A stretch of 64,000 nucleotides of DNA from an uncultured Prevotella sp. (GTDB lineage: Bacteria; Bacteroidota; Bacteroidia; Bacteroidales; Bacteroidaceae): assembly GCA_944321295.1 (NCBI GenBank), contig CALUKU010000015.1, positions 1-64,000 of the forward strand. Reading direction: 5' to 3'. Each line of letters starts with the position of its first letter. The stretch's first letter is position 1. The notes under the pieces were generated by a model that saw only the letters and a program-made list of their open reading frames with translations, made no database searches and was not told where the DNA came from. Shown one piece after another: positions 36,001 through 44,694 of this stretch. Both the position numbers and the translations under genes were made by a program.

Positions 36001-36311
36001 TTGTAGGTTTCGCCGAGCTGCAGGTTAATGCCCGTATAGTCCCTCTCGGCGTAGCCGATGTACGAGATTTTCACGGTGTAGGGGCCTCCTACGCGCATGC
36101 CTTGTATGGCCCAGCGTCCGTCGGCGTTGGTCACGGCGTTGTAGGTCGTGCCCGACGGTTCGTGCGTTACCCTGATTGTAGCACCGATGATGTCCTCGCC
36201 GTCGGTGCCGCTTACCTGTCCGGCCATCGACGAGGTCGTGATCTGTGCGTTCACTGCTGCCGCCGTTACGAGCATGAGGGCGGCAAGTAAAAGTCGCATT
36301 CGTCTTAACAT
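33031..36311 (-). pseudogene. TonB-dependent receptor (Oar-like), split by a single-base frameshift
   Basis: One receptor gene in two frames. The 5' part (34539-36311, 590 codons) has signal MLRRMRLLLAALMLVTAAAV, a carboxypeptidase-regulatory-like domain (about 25-110), TonB box GEVVVVGSASK, and a plug with NFTLDGANLNNNFG and GINAVTKSGTN. It reads up to FNQYGWYVR and then goes out of frame. The 3' part (33031-34578) resumes at once as DEWNVLENLKLTGGIRFD, the usual start of the next barrel segment, and ends LQIGVKYYFN. One missing base near 34567/34568 (GTGCGGACGAATGG, where GTGCAGGACGAATGG would read YVQDEW) explains it; restoring it gives 1093 aa. Either a true mutation or a sequence error; no other damage is seen. 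Confidence 0.9.
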
Positions 36312-36438
36312 AGTCTTTAATAAATTTAATTATTATCTTGAAAACACGGGCAAAATTAGCGATTTTCGAGTGAACGGATGTTACGATTGGTTTAAAAGTG
36401 CGTAAAATCAGGTGTGTGTCGGCCTTCTGTTAACCTAA

Positions 36439-36480
36439 AATCCCCCGCACGGCGGGCTGTCGTCGGCCGTGCGGGGGATT
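36439..36480 (-). terminator. Terminator after the DUF4369 gene
   Basis: AATCCCCCGCACGG / CCGTGCGGGGGATT, a 14-bp stem with a 14-nt loop; on the minus strand it is followed by a short T-rich stretch. It isolates the crcB-DUF4369 pair from the receptor gene. Confidence 0.75.
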
Positions 36481-36518
36481 GTTGTGTTATGCTTTGTCGG
36501 GTTGCTGTTGGCGCGCCG

Positions 36519-37688
36519 TCAGTTGAGCAGCGCCTGCAGTTCGGCGTCAAGGTCCTTAATCTGCGCGTCGCGTTTCTGCAGCGTGTTGCTCCTGTCGATG
36601 AGGAAGAACGTGGGCAGCGAGCTTACGTTGTAGAGCGCGAGGTTCTTCGACTGCAGTCCCTGCGGGTCGCGCACGCTTATCCATGGCAGGGCGGCCGTCT
36701 GCGTCTTCCAGAAGTGTTCGTCGGGGTCGAGCGACACTTGGTAAATCTCCAGTCCGCGCGCATGGTACTTGTTGTATATTTCGCGCATCTGCATTATCCG
36801 CTTGGTTGAGCCTTCCGAGCCGAACACGTGGAAGTCGAGCAGCACCACCTTGCCCGTAAGGTCGGTCAGCCGGCGGGTGTGTCCCTGGTTGTCGAGCAGC
36901 GAGATGTCTATCAGGTTGGCCTCGTGCACCTTGCCTGCCTCGACGGCCTGCGCTGCCATCTGGTTGCGCACGATGCGCACGTTGCGCATGCCCTGTATGG
37001 CGATGTTGTGCAGGTTCTCGCCGCGAACGGAGTTAGGGTGGTAAGTGTCCCAGCTGGTGGCCACGGCGGCGAAGGCCTTTATGTCGTCCTCGCTTTCGCG
37101 CGGGTTGAATATCAGGCGGTTGCCTAACGTCTGGAAGAGGGCGAAGTAAGACGACGGACGCATCGGCGCCTTGAATATGTAGTTCATCTTCACGTCGTGC
37201 TTGTATGCCTCCACCACGCGGGCTATGCTGTCGCGCGTCAGGTCGAAGCTGATGTTGCCGTTGCGCTCGATGGCTATCACGCGGCCGAGCAGGTCGATTT
37301 GCTTCAGGGCCAGCTCCTTTATGACCTCGCACTCGGGCGAGCCTTCCACGGTGTAGGCCGTTGCCATGGTAGGGTAGGCGGCCTTCACGGTGACGGTTTC
37401 GGTAGAGTCGATGCTCAGGTTGATTATCTGTCCGGCTATGCGCAGGCGGTAGAACTCGGGCGCCTCGGGCGCTTTCTGGCTGAAGCTGAACGTTCCGTCG
37501 CCGTCGAGCTTCACCGAGTCGACTGTCACGGGGCCGTCGAGGCTCATGTTCTCGAAGTAGAGCACCGAGTCCTTAGCCTCGGTTATGGCTCCGCTTACGC
37601 GGAACTTCTTGTTGTCGCACGAGCCGAGCGCCGCCGCCAGCAGGGCCGCCGTGGCGCAGGCGCAGAGGTTTGATGAAATATGTTTCAT
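36519..37688 (-). CDS. DUF4369/thioredoxin-fold lipoprotein without active-site cysteines
   Basis: 389 aa from the ATG at 37688; this start gives a clear lipoprotein signal (MKHISSNLCACATAALLAAA, then LGSC), while a longer frame would run through crcB. The N-terminal DUF4369 domain (about 25-125) includes FRVSGAITEAKDSVLYFEN. A helical middle part follows. The C-terminal thioredoxin/AhpC-like domain (about 255-389) has GKVVLLDFHVFGSEGSTKRI, IYQVSLDPDEHFWK and LPTFFLIDRSN. Where TlpA-type proteins have WCxxC, this one has VFGSEGS, so it cannot be a thiol oxidoreductase. Its start lies 2 bp past the crcB stop. Confidence 0.85.
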   Translation of the reverse strand: MKHISSNLCACATAALLAAALGSCDNKKFRVSGAITEAKDSVLYFENMSLDGPVTVDSVKLDGDGTFSFSQKAPEAPEFYRLRIAGQIINLSIDSTETVTVKAAYPTMATAYTVEGSPECEVIKELALKQIDLLGRVIAIERNGNISFDLTRDSIARVVEAYKHDVKMNYIFKAPMRPSSYFALFQTLGNRLIFNPRESEDDIKAFAAVATSWDTYHPNSVRGENLHNIAIQGMRNVRIVRNQMAAQAVEAGKVHEANLIDISLLDNQGHTRRLTDLTGKVVLLDFHVFGSEGSTKRIMQMREIYNKYHARGLEIYQVSLDPDEHFWKTQTAALPWISVRDPQGLQSKNLALYNVSSLPTFFLIDRSNTLQKRDAQIKDLDAELQALLN

Positions 37689-37690
37689 TG

Positions 37691-38071
37691 CTATACGATT
37701 TTTGTCAGATGTAGTCCGGCCAGCACGGCCAGCAGTCCCAAGGCCACGCTCGCGCCTACGTAGAGGGCCGCCGTGAGGGCGTCGCCTGCCTTGACGAGCG
37801 TCAGGCTCTCGTTCATGAACGTGCTGAAAGTGGTGAAGCCGCCGCAGAAGCCCACGGTGAGCAGCAGCTTCAGGTCGGCGCCCACGGGCGCGCCGTCGCC
37901 TTCGGCCAGGCCGTAGACGACGCCTATCAAGAGGCACCCCAGCAGGTTCGCCGCCATTGTGCCTAACGGGAACGTGCCCATGGCCGAGCCTTGCAGGGCC
38001 TTCGACAGCAGGTAGCGGGCCACGCTGCCCGCCGCCCCGCCTGCCGCCACGAGCAGGATGTTCTTTATCAT
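37691..38071 (-). CDS. crcB: Fluoride ion channel CrcB/FluC
   Basis: 126 aa, four membrane segments, acts as a dimer to let F- out of the cell. Family motifs GGAAGSVARYLLS near the N-terminus and GFCGGFTTFSTFMNE at about 76-90, which lines the pore with Phe residues. Length is normal. It has an exact-consensus promoter so close to the ATG that the message should be leaderless, which leaves no room for a fluoride riboswitch. Coupled to the DUF4369 gene. Confidence 0.93.
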   Translation of the reverse strand: MIKNILLVAAGGAAGSVARYLLSKALQGSAMGTFPLGTMAANLLGCLLIGVVYGLAEGDGAPVGADLKLLLTVGFCGGFTTFSTFMNESLTLVKAGDALTAALYVGASVALGLLAVLAGLHLTKIV

Positions 38072-38076
38072 GGTTG

Positions 38077-38107
38077 CAAAGTTAATGCAAGTCTGAAAAA
38101 ATACAAA
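38077..38107 (-). promoter_or_regulatory. Promoter of crcB
   Basis: Minus strand TTTG (38107-38104), 19 bp, TAACTTTG (38084-38077). Five bases (CAACC) then lead into the ATG at 38071, so transcription should begin at or within a base or two of the start codon. Confidence 0.8.
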
Positions 38108-38329
38108 ATCGGAGTAGTTAAAGTTGTTAAACCTTAAATCCTCAGGGTGTCGCCCGCGCCGCGGGCGTGATATATTATTATAATAAGGTGTAGCACCGAT
38201 GTGTGCCGCGGCCGGCGTGGCTTGGCGGGGAGCGGGGCGGCTACCGAGAGCCTCGTTTGAAAGAGGGTGTTTCAGTAAGTATCGTCATAAACTCATCATC
38301 TGATTTGCGTATGAAATCCCAGAGGCGGT

Positions 38330-38647
38330 TCATCTGCAGTTTGTTTGGATGATAATAGCTTATTCACTTACATTCGTTCGGATTTTTATTTCATGCCATT
38401 CTGATGACAACCGCAGTGAACACCCTCTTCCAAGTGAGGCACTCGCACATTCCGTCATCCCGGACTTGATCCGGGAACCAGTCGTATGCTGCAACGTTGG
38501 TTGTATGAGGGTGCTTTCATTCTGGTTCCCGGATCAAGTCCGGGATGACAATTAGCGACTGCTTGGATTGGAAGAGGGTGCGCTCATAAATCAAGAGAAC
38601 ATACTTAAAGAAGATTAAACCCAGTCATCCAAATAAATTGCTGATGC
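38330..38647. mobile_element. MITE-like element (copy 3, diverged ends)
   Basis: Left end TCATCTGCAGT-TTGTTTGGAT (38330-38350), right end ATCCAAATA-AATTGCTGATGC (38627-38647). The left interior (GATTTTTATTTCATGCCATT, then CTGATGACAACCGCAGTGAA) matches the same part of copy 1 and copy 4. It contains family B copy 3. Confidence 0.6.
38419..38582. repeat. CGGACTTGATCCGGG palindromic element (family B, copy 3)
   Basis: GTCATCCCGGACTTGATCC on the left and GGATCAAGTCCGGGATGAC on the right, with CACCCTCTTCCAAGTGAGG as outer arm and GCAACGTTGGTTGTATGAGG in the core, the same core as copy 4 at 46870. Confidence 0.85.
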
Positions 38648-38649
38648 AC

Positions 38650-38738
38650 TGCAATAGGCCGCCTTTCGCCCTGCAAGAGGTAACCTTTTACGCTGCGAAA
38701 GGCCGCCTTTTGCAGGCTGAAAGGCGGCCTGTTGTAAT
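38650..38738. repeat. GGCCGCCTTTC palindromic repeats (family C) beside MITE copy 3
   Basis: Arms AATAGGCCGCCTTTCGCC, AAGAGGTAACCTTTTACGC, GCGAAAGGCCGCC and GAAAGGCGGCCTG. Starts 2 bp from the MITE right end. Confidence 0.7.
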
Positions 38739-38962
38739 GCGTTGACGGTCAGCACGTTGCGCGGGCGGCGGACGCCGTGGCGGCCGCTTCGGGCTGTTAG
38801 CGTAAACACCGCCGCGCGCCGCCTGCGCTGTCACAAAGCGCGCGGCGCGGGCTTCTTAGCGTTTCAAGTGTAAGCCCTTGAGGCGTTTATCGGCGGAATA
38901 TGGCGTAACACACTTTACGTTTTGTTAAAATCGTTTTGATAAACACATTTTTTTCATTTTTA

Positions 38963-38994
38963 TTTCGTTTATATTGAAATAATCTTTATTTTTG
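38963..38994 (+). promoter_or_regulatory. Promoter of the second SusCD cluster
   Basis: TTTC (38963-38966), 20 bp, TATTTTTG (38987-38994); one mismatch from consensus at -33. The ATG is 51 bp further on, across an AT-rich leader with GAGAGAG before the start. Confidence 0.65.
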
Positions 38995-39045
38995 CAAATC
39001 GTTAAAAACATAACTTAAATCAAATTTTAATTAGAGAGAGTATTT

Positions 39046-42000
39046 ATGGAAAAAAGACTAACAATGATTTTGGCCTGCCTTTTCCTCTCACTGGGAATGG
39101 CTTTGGCTCAAACGTCAGTTACGGGAACGGTCGTGTCCCACGAGGACGGTCAGCCCGTCATCGGAGCGACCATCCGCGTTGCCGGGTCGGATGCCGGCAC
39201 CGTGACCGACATTGACGGTAAGTTCACCGTCAACGCGCCGCTGGGAACGGAGCTTACCGTGTCGTACATCGGTATGCAGACTGTTACCGTGAAAGCCGCT
39301 AAGAACCTTGTCATCGAGCTGTTCGCCGACGACACGTCACTTGAAGAGCTCGTCGTTACGGGTTACGGTTCGGCACGTAAATTAGGTACCATAGCCGGTT
39401 CGGTGACAACCGTGGGCGGTGACAAGCTTACCAACAAGCCCATCGCCAACATCGGTGACGCCATGCAGGGCCAGGTTGCCGGTCTTCAGGTATTCACCTC
39501 TTCAGGTGAGCCTTCAGCCCAGGCCTCAATGCGTATCCGCGGCCAAAGCTCTATAAATGCTGCCTCTTCACCGCTTATCATCCTCGACGGTAGCGAGGTT
39601 TCGAGCGAAACGCTCCTCGCCATCAACCCCAACGACATCGAGAACATGACGGTGCTTAAGGACGCTTCGTCAACCGCCATCTACGGTGCGCGCGCCGCCA
39701 GCGGCGTCATCGTCATCACGACGAAGCGCGGTAAGTACGGCGAGGCTCCTACGGTGTCACTCTCTGCACAGTACGGTATCAGCCAGGTGGCAGGTGACTT
39801 TGCCGACATGATGGACGCCAACGAGTGGCTCCAGCTGCAGGAGATCATGACTCCCTCACTTGCTAACGACGCCAACTTCCAGGCACGCAAGGCTTACTAC
39901 AGGAAATATAACATCGGTACCGACTGGCACGACGTGTTCCTCGGCGGCACCGCTCCTACCTACCAGGTTGACGCCAGCGTACGCGGCGGTTCGGAGAACG
40001 TCGCCTACCTCGTTTCGTTCAACCACTACGACGCCGAAGGTCTTATGCCTAACTCAAGCATGCGCCGTGAGGCCATCCGCGCCAACATCGAGTCAAACGT
40101 TGCTCCTTGGCTGAAGATAGGCGCCAACAGCTCGCTCTCTTACACTAAGACAAGCTCTTACCTGTTGGCCGGCAACTCACAGACTTCTACCAACATGAAC
40201 AACCTCTCGTTCGCTGCGCGCGCCTACAGGCCCGACCAGTCGCGCTACGAAATCATCGGCCTCGACCCCAACGACTACGCTAACAGCACCTTCGAGGGCT
40301 ACGGCGACAAGCTTGTTTATTATGACCTCGTTCGCACTTATGACCCGTTTGTTGTTTCTGACTATCAGCCGCAGTGGCAGAACACTATCCGCATCTACGA
40401 GAACGCCTTTGTTAACATCAACCCCATCAAGGGCCTTAACATCCGTTCAGCCGTAGGTCTTGAGGCTGCTGACACTCGCTACACCTTCGTTCAGTACAAT
40501 ACTACCGACCTAGGAGCCGACATCATGCAGAACAATTACACTGGTACACGTATCGAAAGGTCACAGTGGGAGTATGAGTGGACTGTTACGAACACAGCCG
40601 AGTACAAGTTCAACCTCGCACGCAAGCACGACTTCACCGTCCTCCTCGGACAGGAAACCACTACTGAGAAGCAGGACGCTTTCGGTGTTACCGCAATGGG
40701 ATTGGTTGACAACAGGCTTATGCTTCTTTCTTCTGCCGTGCAGACAGGCGTACAGGTGCCCACGCAGTCAATCATCGACCAGGTGCGCAACTCTTGGTTC
40801 GGTATGCTTAACTACAGCTACGGCGACCGCTACTTCATCGACCTCTCTATCCGTCGCGACGGTTCTTCACTCTTCGCTGAAGACCACCGCTGGGGTACGT
40901 TCGGCGCAGGCGCATTCATGTGGAACATCACAAACGAGAAGTTCATGGCCAAGACAAGAAAGTGGCTTAACGACCTCCAGTTCCGCATCAGCTACGGTTC
41001 TACCGGTAACTCTGGTATCGCCGCTTATACGGCTCTCGGCCTCGTAGGTACCGGCGGCACTTATGACAACACGTCAGGCCTCGGCGTTGCCAACCCCGCT
41101 AATCCCAACCTGACATGGGAAACCGTTAAGACCCTCAACGTTGGTGTTACAACCAAAATGTTCGACAGGCTCTCGCTTAACCTCGAGTACTACCACAAGA
41201 CTACCTCTGACATGCTTCTCAGCATACCTTACTCTTACACCACAGGTTTCTCTGGTGGTTGGGGTAACGTCGGTGAGATGGTTAACCAAGGTATCGAATT
41301 CTCTTTGAGCGCAGACATTATCAGGAACAAGGACTGGTACTGGATGGTAAGCGTTAACGGCAACTACAACCACAACGAAATCACCAAGCTGTATCAGAAC
41401 ACCGACTATTACACCGTTGCAGGTACAGGTACACGCTATGAAGTAGGCCACCCCTACGGTGAGTACTACCTCGTTCGCCGCAGCCGCATCGACCCGGCCG
41501 ACGGTCAGATCATCTGGCTCGACAAGAACGGCAACGAAACAAAGCAGTATTCTACCGACAACGCCGTGATGACCGGCAAGCAGATGATTGCTCCTTGGTC
41601 TGGCGGTCTTAACACTACGCTCGCTTGGAAGGGACTCCAGCTCGACGTTCAGTTCACCGGTGCCTTCGGCCGCTACATCCTCAACAGTGAGCGCCAGTTC
41701 ACCGAGAACCCGATTTACGCAAGCACCCTCAACCAGAGCAAGGTTATGCTTGACATGTGGCAGCAGCCCGGCGACATCACGGACATCCCTGCCGCCAACG
41801 TAACTAACGTAGGTATGGACACCCACTTCCTTGAGAACGCTTCTTACGTGCGCCTCAAGATGTTGCAGCTCTCTTACACTCTGCCCAAGAAGTGGATGGA
41901 CGCTACTCACATTCTCAAGAGCGCCAAGGTGTTCTTCGTAGCACGTAACCTCTTCACGATTGTTCACTCTGACTTCACAGGTTACGACCCTGAAGTTGAC

Positions 42001-42069
42001 TCTAACGTAACAGTTGGTAACTACCCGAACACGCGTCAGTTCTCATTCGGCGCACAGATAACATTCTAA
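39046..42069 (+). CDS. SusC/RagA family TonB-dependent transporter (second cluster)
   Basis: 1007 aa. Signal peptide MEKRLTMILACLFLSLGMAL, cleaved after LAQ. Carboxypeptidase-regulatory-like domain (SVTGTVVSHEDGQPVIGATI), TonB-box region LEELVVTGYG, plug (about 105-215; MRIRGQSSINAASSPLIILD), and a barrel ending QFSFGAQITF. SusC proteins import glycans or, in the RagA branch, peptides. The C10 protease in this cluster makes a peptide or glycopeptide substrate worth considering. The susD partner follows 18 bp after the stop (from the chosen start). Confidence 0.95.
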   Translation: MEKRLTMILACLFLSLGMALAQTSVTGTVVSHEDGQPVIGATIRVAGSDAGTVTDIDGKFTVNAPLGTELTVSYIGMQTVTVKAAKNLVIELFADDTSLEELVVTGYGSARKLGTIAGSVTTVGGDKLTNKPIANIGDAMQGQVAGLQVFTSSGEPSAQASMRIRGQSSINAASSPLIILDGSEVSSETLLAINPNDIENMTVLKDASSTAIYGARAASGVIVITTKRGKYGEAPTVSLSAQYGISQVAGDFADMMDANEWLQLQEIMTPSLANDANFQARKAYYRKYNIGTDWHDVFLGGTAPTYQVDASVRGGSENVAYLVSFNHYDAEGLMPNSSMRREAIRANIESNVAPWLKIGANSSLSYTKTSSYLLAGNSQTSTNMNNLSFAARAYRPDQSRYEIIGLDPNDYANSTFEGYGDKLVYYDLVRTYDPFVVSDYQPQWQNTIRIYENAFVNINPIKGLNIRSAVGLEAADTRYTFVQYNTTDLGADIMQNNYTGTRIERSQWEYEWTVTNTAEYKFNLARKHDFTVLLGQETTTEKQDAFGVTAMGLVDNRLMLLSSAVQTGVQVPTQSIIDQVRNSWFGMLNYSYGDRYFIDLSIRRDGSSLFAEDHRWGTFGAGAFMWNITNEKFMAKTRKWLNDLQFRISYGSTGNSGIAAYTALGLVGTGGTYDNTSGLGVANPANPNLTWETVKTLNVGVTTKMFDRLSLNLEYYHKTTSDMLLSIPYSYTTGFSGGWGNVGEMVNQGIEFSLSADIIRNKDWYWMVSVNGNYNHNEITKLYQNTDYYTVAGTGTRYEVGHPYGEYYLVRRSRIDPADGQIIWLDKNGNETKQYSTDNAVMTGKQMIAPWSGGLNTTLAWKGLQLDVQFTGAFGRYILNSERQFTENPIYASTLNQSKVMLDMWQQPGDITDIPAANVTNVGMDTHFLENASYVRLKMLQLSYTLPKKWMDATHILKSAKVFFVARNLFTIVHSDFTGYDPEVDSNVTVGNYPNTRQFSFGAQITF

Positions 42070-42087
42070 TAACCAATGACAAGTAAA

Positions 42088-43629
42088 ATGAAAAAGATAA
42101 AAATATATTTGCTTCTTTTGCTGGTAGGCGGCGTCGTAGCGTCTTGCGATATGGATAAGATGCCTTATGACTCTATACCCGATGGCGAAGCGTTCACTAC
42201 GCCTGAAGACTTCTCGAGGTTCGACGCCACCCTTTACGCTTATCTCCGCAGCACGACTTACGGCGATTCTTACACCGCTCCCGAGCTTCAGTGCGACGGC
42301 TTCAACGCCGTTACCGGTTTCACCGGCAGCCTGAACTCTATGTACAGCTGGTCGTTCACCGACGAGGAGAGCACCGTTAGCACCGTTTACGGTAACTACC
42401 AGGCAATCATCGCCAACTGTAACTTCATCATCGAAGGCTACAACAACTGCGATACTACTAACACCATCATCTTCACCGAGGAAGGAAAGAAGGAGATGAA
42501 GAACGTTAAGGGCGACGCTTTCTTCCTGCGTGCCTACTCTCTGTACAACCTCGCGCAGTATTTCTGCCGCGACTATGATGACGCTTTGCTCGACCAAGCC
42601 AACAGCGGCGTATCTTACCGCCTTGACTACAACCCGTCATCTGACTCGCATACATACCCCGCCCGCAAGACAATGCGCGAGACATACAAGCAGATAACCA
42701 ACGACATCGACAGCGCAGCCAAGTACATTACGCGTGAAGGCGAGATGGGCGCGATATACGTTACCCGCGACGCCATCTTGGCTTTGACTGCACGTGTCGC
42801 TCTTACGATGGGTGATTATGACCTTGCCATAAGGTCAGCAGAGGAGCTTATCAACGGCGGTAACTATTGGATTGCAAGTAGCATTGCCGACCTTGAGGAT
42901 ATGTGGCATAACGACGGAACACAGGAGAGTATCCTCCAGCTCCGTACCTCTAACCAAAGTGAGCTTCCGCTGCAGACCGGCGTAAGGTATCTTCCTACTG
43001 AGGAAGGCTCTGCTCCCGACTATGTGCCGACTCAGGCTCTTCTCGACTTCTTCTCTGACGAAGATTTCCGTAAGGATGTTTACTTCATGCGTGACGAGAT
43101 AACGACTACTCGTGGAACTGGTATGGTTTACATGTTCAACAAGTATGAGGACCGCGGTAAGCTTTATGACGACTATCAGCGCGAGGCTGCCCGCTTCACC
43201 GTAGAGCCGAAGCTCTTCCGTATTACGGAGATGTATCTCATCGCCGCAGAGGCATACGCCCAGCTTGGCGAAACGCAGAAGGCTAAAGACATGCTCGACG
43301 CTGTTATGATTAACCGTATCGGTGACTTCGATCCGTCTAACACCGCTCCTTATTACACTGACGTGATGCAGGGCATTAAGGACGAGCGCCGCCGCGAGTT
43401 CTTGGGCGAGGGCATGCGTCTGTTCGACCTGAAGCGCTGGAACGACGGTGTAACCCGTGGTACTCCGCAGCAGATGGATGTTGAAGGTGAGTTTGTTGAC
43501 ATAGCACAGTCACCCGGTGCCAACACCACCCAGCTTGTAAGGGAGGCAGGTAACGACCGCTTCGTATGGCCTATCCCGAGGCAGGAGATTGACGCCAACC
43601 CGCAGGTTGTACAGAATCCTGGTTATTAA
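42088..43629 (+). CDS. SusD/RagB family lipoprotein (second cluster)
   Basis: 513 aa from the ATG at 42088 (an ATG four codons earlier at 42076 is also possible). Signal MKKIKIYLLLLLVGGVVASC, lipid Cys at about 20. DKMPYDSIPDGEAFTTPEDF and the TPR-like core with FLRAYSLYNLAQYFCRDYDD are family-typical. The C-terminal IKDERRREFLGEGMRLFDLK and FVWPIPRQEIDANPQVVQNP close the SusD signature. It is the surface lid of the preceding SusC. Confidence 0.94.
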   Translation: MKKIKIYLLLLLVGGVVASCDMDKMPYDSIPDGEAFTTPEDFSRFDATLYAYLRSTTYGDSYTAPELQCDGFNAVTGFTGSLNSMYSWSFTDEESTVSTVYGNYQAIIANCNFIIEGYNNCDTTNTIIFTEEGKKEMKNVKGDAFFLRAYSLYNLAQYFCRDYDDALLDQANSGVSYRLDYNPSSDSHTYPARKTMRETYKQITNDIDSAAKYITREGEMGAIYVTRDAILALTARVALTMGDYDLAIRSAEELINGGNYWIASSIADLEDMWHNDGTQESILQLRTSNQSELPLQTGVRYLPTEEGSAPDYVPTQALLDFFSDEDFRKDVYFMRDEITTTRGTGMVYMFNKYEDRGKLYDDYQREAARFTVEPKLFRITEMYLIAAEAYAQLGETQKAKDMLDAVMINRIGDFDPSNTAPYYTDVMQGIKDERRREFLGEGMRLFDLKRWNDGVTRGTPQQMDVEGEFVDIAQSPGANTTQLVREAGNDRFVWPIPRQEIDANPQVVQNPGY

Positions 43630-43654
43630 TCAAAAATTTTAAAATAGCAGAATC

Positions 43655-44596
43655 ATGAGATATATTAAATATGTAAAAGTATTCATGCTGTTGGCCGTTG
43701 TTTCGATGTTCGCCGCCTGCTCTGACGACGACGTGAAGATCAACTCCAATCAGGGTTGCACCGTCGGTTTTGCCAACACCGAGCTGACAGTTTCGGAGCC
43801 TGCAGGATATGTTAGCATCCCCATCAATGTTACGGGAAAGCGCAACGGCAACGTGCAGATGACAATCGAAACGGCACCCGTTGGTACTAACGGAGCCGTT
43901 GAGGGAGTGAACTACCGCATAACGGATAAGACGCTCAACCTCAACACTGACACACTCTCGTCAACTTCTCTCAATCTTGAGTTGCAGGTAATTGACGACT
44001 ATGATATTAACGAGAATCGTCAGTTTACCCTTACTATAACTAAGGCTGATGGTGCAGAGGTGACTACGAGCCAAATGATCGTGACGATTCGTGATAATGA
44101 CGCTGTGCTTTATGAGCGTTTCGGCGGTACGTGGACCCTTAGCGCAAATAATGAGGCAACTGGGGCAACCATGACTCAGGATGTGACTTTCACTTGCGCT
44201 GAGCCGGGCGGATTTGGTTATGAAAGGACTATTTCTGCAACTACAACGAATATGATAGGTCTTAATGAAACTCTGAATTGGAACTTCCAGTACTCTTATG
44301 ACGAGGCCAGCAACGAAGGCAACCTTACGATTACAGCAGGTACGAGAATTGGAAGTGCGACAATCTCAGATGTTGAATACGATCTTATGTGGGCTTCTTA
44401 TGTTCCCGTAACGGCAGATCAAGGTATGGTATCGCTCGAGCCAATTGTCGGAACATGGAATATCGAAGAGGATGGCAAGACTATCAGTCAGATATCTTTC
44501 GGCAGCACGCAGATAGGTGTGACTTATGTTGACGCTTCAGGTTATTACAACTTTGCCGGCTTGTACAGCAACGTGACTTTCACGAGAAAGCAATGA
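43655..44596 (+). CDS. Calx-beta-like domain lipoprotein
   Basis: 313 aa. Lipoprotein signal ending MFAAC (Cys about 22). Residues about 32-150 form a Calx-beta-like domain: VGFANTELTVSEPAGYVSIP, VEGVNYRITDKTLNLN, VIDDYDINENRQFTLTI and VTIRDND. The C-terminal half (about 155-313) has two similar segments, GGTWTLSANNEATG and VGTWNIEEDGKTIS, as in lipocalin-like or DUF-type surface domains. In position it corresponds to the SGBP of a SusCD cluster, so it probably binds the cluster's substrate at the surface. Codon use is less GC-rich than in most neighbours. Confidence 0.75.
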   Translation: MRYIKYVKVFMLLAVVSMFAACSDDDVKINSNQGCTVGFANTELTVSEPAGYVSIPINVTGKRNGNVQMTIETAPVGTNGAVEGVNYRITDKTLNLNTDTLSSTSLNLELQVIDDYDINENRQFTLTITKADGAEVTTSQMIVTIRDNDAVLYERFGGTWTLSANNEATGATMTQDVTFTCAEPGGFGYERTISATTTNMIGLNETLNWNFQYSYDEASNEGNLTITAGTRIGSATISDVEYDLMWASYVPVTADQGMVSLEPIVGTWNIEEDGKTISQISFGSTQIGVTYVDASGYYNFAGLYSNVTFTRKQ

Positions 44597-44624
44597 CAAT
44601 AATCGCTCTTTGAGTAGGATTATA

Positions 44625-44670
44625 GACGGAAAGGAAGTATGTTAGGCATGCTTCCTTTCTGTCGTAGTTT
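44625..44670 (+). terminator. Hairpin between the Calx-beta and C10 protease genes
   Basis: GACGGAAAGGAAG (44625-44637) and CTTCCTTTCTGTC (44651-44663) form a stem with one G-T pair, followed by GTAGTTTGAC. It may reduce read-through into the protease gene. Confidence 0.65.
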
Positions 44671-44694
44671 GACAATTTAAAAACAACAGACGAT

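Noticed and set aside
37689-37937. 83-codon upstream extension of the DUF4369 gene
   Set aside because: It is out-of-frame translation of crcB; the lipoprotein signal begins at 37688.
38072-38330. Fluoride riboswitch ahead of crcB
   Set aside because: The promoter is adjacent to the ATG, so any such RNA would lie outside the transcript; no riboswitch core is recognised.
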